Source of the DNA: an uncultured Collinsella sp.
GTDB lineage: Bacteria > Actinomycetota > Coriobacteriia > Coriobacteriales > Coriobacteriaceae
DNA: 45,583 nucleotides
Direction of reading: 5' to 3'
NCBI GenBank assembly: GCA_902469555.1
Contig: CABRDB010000066.1
Span: 1 to 45,583, forward strand
Shown: positions 39,720 to 45,583 of the stretch, piece by piece
How the letters are laid out: every line of letters begins with the position of its first letter
Position numbering within the stretch: the first letter of the stretch is position 1
Translations under genes and position numbers: made by a program
The notes under the pieces: model-generated
What the model was told of the DNA's origin: nothing
The model's input: the letters and a program-made list of their open reading frames with translations, nothing else
Databases searched by the model: none

Positions 39720-40673
39720 CTACTGGCCGCGCACGCGGCGGGCAATGCGGTCGGAAAGCGACGCCTTGTCGGCGCGGTTCTTACCCCAAAACGCGCAGGC
39801 CACCATGCCGGGGCCCACGTGCGAGCCAATGGTGGGGCCCACGGAGCTGCGAATGATTGTGACGTCGGCGCAGCCCTCCTCCTTGCGGATGGCGGCTTCG
39901 AGCCAGTCGCCGTCCTTCTCGGCATCGGCCGTCATGATGGCGATGGGCATGGTGCGATCGGGCACGTAGTTCTCGCGGAACGACTTGAGGATGGACTTGA
40001 GCGCCTTCTTGCGGCCGCGGTTGACGCCGATCAGCGACAGCGAGCCGGCAAGGTCGTAGGACAGCTCGGGCTTGACATCGAGCTTTGCCGTGAGTTGCGC
40101 CGCCGCGGGCGGAATGCGGCCGCCGGCAGCCAGTGCGTCGAAGCTCTCGAGCGTAAAGTAGCCGTGGACGTAGGTCTTTGCCTCGTTTGCCCAATCGACC
40201 AGCTGCTTGGCGGTCAGTCCCGCCGAACGCTGGCGCACGGCCTCGAGCGCCAGGAGCGCGCCGGTCGCGCAGGGCAGAGCGTTGTCGACCACGTACAGCT
40301 CAAAATCGGGACGCTCGGCACGCACGGCGTCCGCCGCCTGGCACGCGGAGTTGTAGCTCGACGACAGCGCCGAGGTAAAGCACAGGTAGACCGTGGGCGT
40401 GCCCTCTTTGGCGCACTCGGTAAAGAACTCGATATAGCGACCGAGCGACACGGCGGAGGTGGACACGCGAGCGCCGGCGCGCATGCGGTCGTAGAACTCC
40501 TTGGGTGTGATGCTCGACCAGATGTCATCCGTGCGCTCCTCGCCATCGATAATGAAGGGGAAACCCAGGATATCGACATCGAGGTTCGCGGCGACCTCGG
40601 GGCTAAAGTCGCAGCAGGTATCGACGACGATGCGGCAACGGTCCGAATGACCGGCGGATGCGGCCTTGTCCAT
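39720..40673 (-). CDS. DegV family fatty-acid-binding protein
   Basis: DegV proteins bind fatty acids, and FakB members present them to the kinase FakA. The 317-residue product has the DegV motifs RIVVDTCCDFSPE, DILGFPFIIDGEE, VSTSAVSLGRY, TSALSSSYNSA, and GGRIPPAAA. The ATG at 40673 has AAGGAG 8 nt upstream and is preferred to the TTG one codon earlier. It stands alone between the hpf terminator and the dehydrogenase operon; no fakA is visible. Confidence 0.9.
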   Translation of the reverse strand: MDKAASAGHSDRCRIVVDTCCDFSPEVAANLDVDILGFPFIIDGEERTDDIWSSITPKEFYDRMRAGARVSTSAVSLGRYIEFFTECAKEGTPTVYLCFTSALSSSYNSACQAADAVRAERPDFELYVVDNALPCATGALLALEAVRQRSAGLTAKQLVDWANEAKTYVHGYFTLESFDALAAGGRIPPAAAQLTAKLDVKPELSYDLAGSLSLIGVNRGRKKALKSILKSFRENYVPDRTMPIAIMTADAEKDGDWLEAAIRKEEGCADVTIIRSSVGPTIGSHVGPGMVACAFWGKNRADKASLSDRIARRVRGQ

Positions 40674-40691
40674 CAAAGCGACTCCTTACGT

Positions 40692-40723
40692 AAAAAGGCG
40701 GCCACCCGCATGGGATGGCCGCC
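40692..40723 (-). terminator. Terminator of hpf
   Basis: GGCGGCCACCC (40697-40707) pairs with GGATGGCCGCC (40713-40723) with one mismatch; read leftwards a TTTTT run follows. Confidence 0.88.
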
Positions 40724-40752
40724 AACCGTTAACTCATGCAAGTTAACGTATT

Positions 40753-41337
40753 TTACTCGTCAAGTGTTTCGATGCGGGGCTTGATGATGCCATATCCACC
40801 ATTCTTACGGTGATACACCACATTGATAAGGCCGGTCGTCGCGTTCTCGAACACGTAGAAGTCGTGACCCAGCAGATCGGTCTGCACCAGCGCCTGCTCC
40901 TCAGTCATCGGGGTGACGTCGATAACCTTCTCGCGGACGAGCAGGTCGTCCTCCTCCTCGGGCAGCAGCAGGTCGGCCAGATCCTCGACGCGCTCAACCG
41001 GTGCGACATCCGCGGCGCTGGCACCGCCCTGGCGGTTGTCCACGACCTTGGTCTTGAACTTACGCAGCTGGCGGGTGACCTTATCGGCGGAGAGGTCGAT
41101 GGCGGCGTACATATCTGCGCCGTGCTCGGCAACGCGAATCACCGAACCGCGGGCACGAACCGTAACCTCGACGATTGCCGGGTTGGGGTTCGAGGGGTTC
41201 TTCTCATAGCGAAGTACAACGTCGACCGTCATGGGCTCGATATCGAAAACCTTGAGCGCCTCGCCGATCTTCTCATCCACATGCGCACGCAGAGCATCGG
41301 TTACCGTCGTCTTGCGTCCAGAAACCTTGATATCCAT
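40753..41337 (-). CDS. hpf: Long-form ribosome hibernation promoting factor
   Basis: HPF dimerises idle 70S ribosomes into 100S particles. The 194-residue product has the N-terminal ribosome-binding domain MDIKVSGRKTTVTDALRAHV ... ADMYAAIDLSADKVTRQLRK in part, and the C-terminal dimerisation domain (MTEEQALVQTDLLGHDFYVF, then VYHRKNGGYGIIKP). An acidic linker (EDLADLLLPEEEDDL) joins them. The ATG at 41337 with GGAG 6-7 nt upstream gives the family start; the frame extension to 41397 is not homologous. Confidence 0.95.
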   Translation of the reverse strand: MDIKVSGRKTTVTDALRAHVDEKIGEALKVFDIEPMTVDVVLRYEKNPSNPNPAIVEVTVRARGSVIRVAEHGADMYAAIDLSADKVTRQLRKFKTKVVDNRQGGASAADVAPVERVEDLADLLLPEEEDDLLVREKVIDVTPMTEEQALVQTDLLGHDFYVFENATTGLINVVYHRKNGGYGIIKPRIETLDE

Positions 41338-41554
41338 ACGTGGCTCCAATCTGCCTCGGGGACTTACTGTACTGGCTATGTACCCATTGCCATGCATTTA
41401 ATCACGCGGATTCTCAAAGACCCGAATAACGATTGCTTGATACCGCATACCGAAGTCTCACACTTTTCCGTGGCAAAGTGCGCTATAGGAGGGAGCCGGC
41501 AGCTTTGTATTTGGTCCCGAAAATTGGCTTTGACCTGCTGGTTTTATAGGGATG

Positions 41555-41588
41555 AAAAAGCCGGGCTCCCCTATTGGGGAAGCCCGGC
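41555..41588 (-). terminator. Terminator of the solute-binding lipoprotein gene
   Basis: GCCGGGCT/AGCCCGGC with an inner CCCC-TATT-GGGG (41560-41588) forms a long hairpin; read leftwards TTTTTC follows. Confidence 0.85.
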
Positions 41589-41654
41589 AGTGCGTGTTGA
41601 AACCGTGAAGAGGCGTCCTTTCCAACGTATAGGAGACACCACCCCTAGCAATAA

Positions 41655-42662
41655 CTAGCTATTGAGTTTGTTGATGTCATCGTCGGTGATGGTGCCTTCC
41701 TGGCTGGAGGATTTGTCCTCGGAGGATGCGGTCTCATTGTTGGAATCGGAGGACTCGCTGCCGGAGGACGTGGTCTCACTGGACTCAGAGTCGCCCGGCT
41801 GCACGTTAGCGCCCGAAACCGTCTTAGTGGTGAGGTCATAGGGCATCCTGCCATACCAGACGCAGTGGACTGCCTCGAGCGTACCGTCGACCGTGATGTC
41901 GTCGAGGGCATCGCTCACGGCACGGCACAGTTCGTCATTGGACGAGAGGCCCGCAACACCGAGCGTCGAGGGCGCCTCGAGCGCACCGACATAGGAGACC
42001 TCGCTCATCAGGCGTGCAAGATAGCCGCCGGCTGTGGAGTCGCAGATCACATAGTCGACCTCGCCGGACTCGAGCGCCTCAAAGCACTCGTTGATGTTGG
42101 AGTAGGTCTTTTGGTTGGCGGTGATGCTCTGCTTAGCAAGCGCCTCCTGCGAGGCCGAGGACATCTGGACACCCAGAGTAGACGCGTTAAGGGTATCGGT
42201 GGAAACGCTTAGCGACCCACCATCGCTGGTTCTACCGAACACAGAAGCGGCATCGTACAGGCAGGTGCCGAGCGAGCTAACGTCCCCGTCTGTGGAGTTG
42301 ATCTCGCCGATAAAGATATCAGCCTTTTTGTCGCCGAGCGCGGAACCTGCCGAGGACGCATCGACAAAGGCGACCTTAAGGCCCATGCGGCTTGCGAGGG
42401 CGCGGGCGGCGTCGACCGCATATCCCGTGAGCTCGCCGTCGGCGCCCTGCATGGCCTGCGGCGCATCGGAAGTATCGAGGGCAACCGTCAGGGTTCCGGG
42501 AGTAACCAGGGCATCGTCCGACACCGCCGGCGTGACGGTCTCGTACTCGATCTGGTCGATCGTGGGAGTCGTGAACGTAGACAGCGGGTTGAACGCGCAT
42601 CCGCTCAGGCCCAAAACGGCGATGACCGCTGCGGTCCCAGCACCTAACCGAGCCGCGTGCAT
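41655..42662 (-). CDS. Solute-binding lipoprotein (amino-acid ABC type)
   Basis: The 335-residue product starts MHAARLGAGTAAVIAVLGLSGC, a lipoprotein signal with the acylated Cys22 (LGLSGC). The mature part has the family-3 solute-binding fold: LTVALDTSDAPQAM, GYAVDAARALASRMGLKV, KADIFIGEI, and ESGEVDYVICDSTAGG. A Ser/Glu-rich low-complexity tail (about the last 50 residues) is unusual. I chose the ATG at 42662 (GAGGGG 8 nt upstream); 42680 is an alternative. The frame is open up to 43061, but that would bury the signal peptide. No permease or ATPase gene adjoins it, so the transporter is incomplete here or the protein is a sensor. Confidence 0.82.
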   Translation of the reverse strand: MHAARLGAGTAAVIAVLGLSGCAFNPLSTFTTPTIDQIEYETVTPAVSDDALVTPGTLTVALDTSDAPQAMQGADGELTGYAVDAARALASRMGLKVAFVDASSAGSALGDKKADIFIGEINSTDGDVSSLGTCLYDAASVFGRTSDGGSLSVSTDTLNASTLGVQMSSASQEALAKQSITANQKTYSNINECFEALESGEVDYVICDSTAGGYLARLMSEVSYVGALEAPSTLGVAGLSSNDELCRAVSDALDDITVDGTLEAVHCVWYGRMPYDLTTKTVSGANVQPGDSESSETTSSGSESSDSNNETASSEDKSSSQEGTITDDDINKLNS

Positions 42663-42680
42663 CAAGCTGCCCCTCACCAT

Positions 42681-43175
42681 GTCCACTACCCTGCCTTCTG
42701 TGTCGTATACGATCCGTGCGTTGCGCGGAATATCGGGTTGTTCCCACCAGCTGACCTGGTATTTGACCCCACACTTGCGCACCGGGGTGTTTGCTCGGGA
42801 GGCCGCAGCCACCTTCACGACTGACCCGCTCGCCCGCGAGGCGGTATTGCCCCAAAGAAAGTAGAACGGACGGTGCGGCTTACATCTAGGACGCGCCATG
42901 ATCGCGCCGCGCGCACGCGGTCGCTTACGTGGATCCCTTTGACCGCGTCTGTCTTGGACTAGGACGGGCATTTCGTCCGTCCGCAACCACAGCCTGGTAG
43001 GAACGAAGCGCATTATAGCTAAGTTCAAGCTAAAGTTTAAGGTTAGGGGCGTCATTCGCATCGCGAGTACAGATTTCGCAGGTCGGAGTGGGCTATTCGT
43101 GCCCCTATGAAGCCCGGAGCTCCCCTACGGGGAGCTCCGGGGCACCCTTCTTAGGGTGCCGTGGCCAAAAAATGA
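42681..43175. other. Gap with open frame and two hairpins
   Basis: In phase with the lipoprotein gene the minus strand stays open to 43061 and encodes protein-like sequence (KYQVSWWEQPDIPRN), but without a family I know. Toward the right, CCGGAGCTCCCC/GGGGAGCTCCGG (43114-43140) and GGCACCC/GGGTGCC (43141-43160) are two perfect hairpins that could terminate the gene ending at 43413, though no U-tract is present. Confidence 0.4.
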
Positions 43176-43364
43176 CAAATATGAGTACTGTCACCAATTT
43201 AGTAACAGGCAATTTTGGCTTCTCGGACAGATTTTGCGCTCAGTGTCGCCAACCTGATGCTTGGTTATTCTACATTTGTTTATTATCTTCTTACTTTACG
43301 CTGCCTCCGAGTCCTAAATTCCTTGATTTTGCTGTTACTGATTTAGTGACAGTACTCATATTTG
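43176..43364. repeat. 189-bp AT-rich element with 33-bp terminal inverted repeats
   Basis: Arms 43176-43208 and 43332-43364 pair at about 30 of 33 positions (CAAATATGAGTACTGTCAC at the ends), each with an inner CTGTYAC / GTRACAG dyad. The 123-nt centre is non-coding and far richer in AT than the surroundings. This looks like a MITE-type element or a paired operator; no target-site duplication is clear. Confidence 0.6.
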
Positions 43365-43412
43365 CCATATTATGGCCAGGGCATATGATTAACCCTCTAT
43401 TTTCGACGCGAA

Positions 43413-44522
43413 TTAGACCGGCTTAAGCCCAAAACACGCCCGCAGCGTGTTAAGCAACGCCTCTTGCTTCTTTCTGCGGGCATCGACACGATTCCGGTAC
43501 CGCTTTCGCATACGCTGGTGGATGCGCCATGCGAGCGCCTCCATCGCTTCCATGTCGCAAAGCATTTCGTTGTTGACCGTTGCGACCTCGATTCCCATAG
43601 TAATCAAGCCCGTGTTGCGCTTTTCATCATGGATACGTCCCCTCCGGGAGGAATGGCCCAGCTCACCGTTGTATTCCAGGTCAAACCGGGCTGCCTCCTG
43701 ATATGCATCGCAAACTGCATGGGGCATCCCCGAGATTGCCTGCGCGCGATCATCGAACTCGATTTTGTAGTCGGTCTTAAAGGGACCGCAGGCAAATCCG
43801 CCATAGGAAAACGGAAGCGAAAACAGAGCGAGCATGATGCACTCCATGGGCGAGAGCAGGTTCTCTGACAGGTAGGGACACAGGCGCAGCAGCTGCTTGG
43901 CCGCGTTTCCCTTGCATACCGCGAGGTAATCTGCCAGGCGATCGGGCGTCAGCACCGGCTCGACTTCAAAGTAGCCCACGTCTGCCGGTTGGTCCTTGTC
44001 CTTTGCAAGTTTGTTCGCAACGGGCGAGGTGTAGGGAGGCAGATACTTCCCGCGGTCACTCAGCGAAATCTTAGAGCACAGCTCCTGGGCAAGGGTAAAC
44101 GCCTGGATACAGCCGACCTCGCGGGCGACGGCAACACAAAGGGCCTCGGGAGATAGACTGTACACCCCCGGTTCCACCTCTAGAATCGAGCCGGCGGGCA
44201 ACCCAGAACACACGGACCAGCCCACGCCAGGCATGCGGCGGCGCTGCGCCGCAGATCCCACCAGCAAGCACAAATCCTCTTGCACCTCGCCGCTTGCGGC
44301 CCCAATCCGCACCAAGTCGGGAAGATAGATGTCCTCAGCCGAAGGCGACGAAGCGTTTAGTACGCGGCGCTCTTCATCGGGATCGAGGTCCTTCCAGCTA
44401 ATATAGCCCATCTGCCGGCGCTCGGCGCGCATCATGCGCAGCGCCGAGGCGCCTGTTAGGATTACGGAAGCCGCTAGCTGTTCGCCTGTCGGCTCGTTGC
44501 GCCGCTCAATCTTTACTGCCAC
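43413..44522 (-). CDS. Protein with a nuclease-like C-terminal domain
   Basis: A 369-residue product, starting at GTG (44522; VAVKIERRNEPTGEQLAASVILTG, in part) with GGGGTGG upstream, 10 nt after comF. The long frame further upstream is comF in another phase. The N-terminal part has no family I know. The C-terminal part (FDLEYNGELGHSSRRGRIHDEKRNTGLITMGIEVATV in part) has the E-x-G...H...D...R pattern of the PD-(D/E)XK/DUF559-like endonuclease fold, followed by a basic helix (RMRKRYRNRVDARRKK). Restriction-like or defence-related roles are guesses; homologous proteins appear common in Coriobacteriia. Confidence 0.62.
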   Translation of the reverse strand: MAVKIERRNEPTGEQLAASVILTGASALRMMRAERRQMGYISWKDLDPDEERRVLNASSPSAEDIYLPDLVRIGAASGEVQEDLCLLVGSAAQRRRMPGVGWSVCSGLPAGSILEVEPGVYSLSPEALCVAVAREVGCIQAFTLAQELCSKISLSDRGKYLPPYTSPVANKLAKDKDQPADVGYFEVEPVLTPDRLADYLAVCKGNAAKQLLRLCPYLSENLLSPMECIMLALFSLPFSYGGFACGPFKTDYKIEFDDRAQAISGMPHAVCDAYQEAARFDLEYNGELGHSSRRGRIHDEKRNTGLITMGIEVATVNNEMLCDMEAMEALAWRIHQRMRKRYRNRVDARRKKQEALLNTLRACFGLKPV

Positions 44523-44532
44523 AAAACCACCC

Positions 44533-45339
44533 CTACCAAACGCGTGCGATAGCGAGGCCATCGACCGCTGCGGCGCCGGCGCGCTTGAGTTCCGCCGAAG
44601 CCGCTGCCATCGTCGCGCCCGTGGTGATAACGTCATCGATAAGCAGCAAGCGGCGGCCGTGCACGTCCTCAACCGTCTCGTACATGCCTTGGGCACGCTC
44701 GCGGCGCTCCTCACGACCGAGTTCGCGCTGGTCGCCATGCCCGTACTTGACGAGAGCATCGAGCAGGGGAACACCCGACAGCTCGCAAAATGGGCGCGCA
44801 ATAGCCTCCATATGATCAAAACCACGCCGCCGAAACGCTGTCGCCGTCGCAGGTACAAACACCACCGCATCCGCACCGGACAGCACGCCTCCTAAGCGTT
44901 CGGGCGCTACGACCTGGGCATGCAGGGCGGTGTCGTAGAGCAGCTCCGCCAGATACGGAGCCAGACGTCGCTCGCCCGCATCCTTGTACGCTTTAATGAC
45001 GTGCGGCAGCGGATGCGCATAGACGGCGCACGCCAGGCAGCGGTCGAGCGCCTCCGCCATTGCCGAGGACGTGCCCTCGACCGAACACTCAGTGCACAGC
45101 AATTCCCCAAACGGGGCGCCGCATCGGGTGCAGCTATGACGCGGGTCGATGAGCGTGAGCGCGGCCAGGCAGTCTTGGCAAATAAGCGCACCGGCGCGCT
45201 CGCAGCCGGCACATCGTGTTGGCGACAATACCTCGAGCGCCTCGCGTGCCGCCCGCTCGGCAAACGGTAGCAATTCGTCCGCAAACGGTAGGGCGCCGGC
45301 ACCCTGCAGACAGCTCAATATGTTCAGATGGCTCTTCAA
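44533..45339 (-). CDS. comF: ComF family phosphoribosyltransferase-like protein
   Basis: ComF is needed for DNA uptake in naturally competent bacteria. The 268-residue product has the N-terminal Cys pairs of its zinc ribbon (CAGCERAGALICQDC, CTRCGAPFGELLCTEC), AYKDAGERRLAPYLAELL, and the PRPP-binding loop LLLIDDVITTGATM. The only plausible start is TTG (45339), with AGGGAGGG 7-8 nt upstream. That ribosome site forms the right arm of an 11-bp hairpin (45344-45377), so translation may be restrained. Length fits the family. Confidence 0.9.
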   Translation of the reverse strand: MKSHLNILSCLQGAGALPFADELLPFAERAAREALEVLSPTRCAGCERAGALICQDCLAALTLIDPRHSCTRCGAPFGELLCTECSVEGTSSAMAEALDRCLACAVYAHPLPHVIKAYKDAGERRLAPYLAELLYDTALHAQVVAPERLGGVLSGADAVVFVPATATAFRRRGFDHMEAIARPFCELSGVPLLDALVKYGHGDQRELGREERRERAQGMYETVEDVHGRRLLLIDDVITTGATMAAASAELKRAGAAAVDGLAIARVW

Positions 45340-45343
45340 GACA

Positions 45344-45377
45344 CAACCCTCCCTACGTTCGGTCGCAGGGAGGGTTG
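45344..45377 (-). promoter_or_regulatory. Hairpin holding the comF ribosome site
   Basis: CAACCCTCCCT (45344-45354) and AGGGAGGGTTG (45367-45377) are perfectly complementary. In the leftward transcript the 3' arm contains the comF ribosome site. It may also be the terminator of the gene ending at 45442. Confidence 0.6.
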
Positions 45378-45441
45378 TTGATTCAGCGCTATGGTACCCC
45401 GACGCGATTGGGGCAGGGCGGGTTAAATCCGCTCGCGGGCG

Positions 45442-45583
45442 TTATTCGCCGGCGGGCGGTTGTGGTGCGGACGAAGACGGGGTCGAGCCCTCGCCACCAT
45501 TCTGGCGCGGCTTGCGGGAACGGCGACGGCGACGGCGCTTTTGACCCTGGTCGGCCGAGCCCTCGCCGCCGCGATCCTCGCGC
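45442..45583 (-). CDS. 3' end of a gene with a basic, Arg-rich C-terminus
   Basis: The last 46 codons, cut by the window edge, encode a low-complexity tail: RGGEGSADQGQKRRRRRRSR, then KPRQNGGEGSTPSSSAPQPPAGE in part, and stop TAA. Such Arg/Gly tails occur on RNA-binding proteins, e.g. DEAD-box helicases or ribonucleases of high-GC Gram-positives. The protein itself cannot be named. Confidence 0.65.
   Translation of the reverse strand, partial: REDRGGEGSADQGQKRRRRRRSRKPRQNGGEGSTPSSSAPQPPAGE

Noticed and set aside
42740..42900. Possible signal recognition particle RNA, from a CCAGGTCAG stretch on the minus strand
   Set aside because: The essential GGAAG...GAAGCAGCC tetraloop region is missing.
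42681..43061. 127-codon N-terminal extension of the lipoprotein gene
   Set aside because: It would put the signal peptide and lipobox deep inside the protein; kept only as a possible separate feature.

Overview
The window reads as a GC-rich, low-redox gut anaerobe of the Coriobacteriia, most like Collinsella. This is inferred from GC-rich third codon positions combined with Firmicute-style lac genes, PTS uptake and long HPF; no marker gene proves it. All calls come from reading the sequence by eye.

Positions 1-21,600 form an expanded lactose / phospho-beta-galactoside locus: lacB and lacA (galactose-6-phosphate isomerase), an uncharacterised membrane protein, lacF (EIIA-Lac), then three paralogous modules. 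Each module has a LacI repressor divergent from a lactose-type EIICB (lacE) and a GH1 6-phospho-beta-galactosidase (lacG); gene order is lacE-lacG in modules 1 and 3 and lacG-lacE in module 2. Each divergent promoter carries a pair of about 18-19 bp operator-like repeats. A Fic protein preceded by a 32-bp perfect inverted repeat follows, then a LacR-like DeoR repressor divergent from galM.

Positions 21,670-33,840 complete the tagatose-6-phosphate route and add amino-sugar use: an orphan EIIB paralogue that has lost its phosphorylatable histidine, tRNA-Thr(CGT), a YhcH-family protein, a remnant of a second nagA, lacC, lacX, a flavodoxin-fold protein, nagA, agaS, a GntR/UTRA regulator, and a mannose-family PTS operon (EIIA-YajC-EIIB-EIIC-EIID). 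Lactose and N-acetylgalactosamine catabolism would meet at tagatose-6-phosphate, used by LacC; the tagatose-bisphosphate aldolase is not in the window. A motif ACCGTTCACC recurs in the promoters of lacAB, lacF, modules 1-3 and the PTS operon and may be a regulon-wide operator.

Positions 34,000-45,583 are more house-keeping: a DUF2975/XRE pair, a membrane-anchored SurA-like protein, a four-gene operon (dehydrogenase with a His/Cys-rich tail, small membrane protein, HEAT-like protein, isocitrate dehydrogenase), DegV, hpf, a solute-binding lipoprotein, a nuclease-like protein, comF, and the 3' end of another gene. Several families of short palindromic repeats are scattered between genes.
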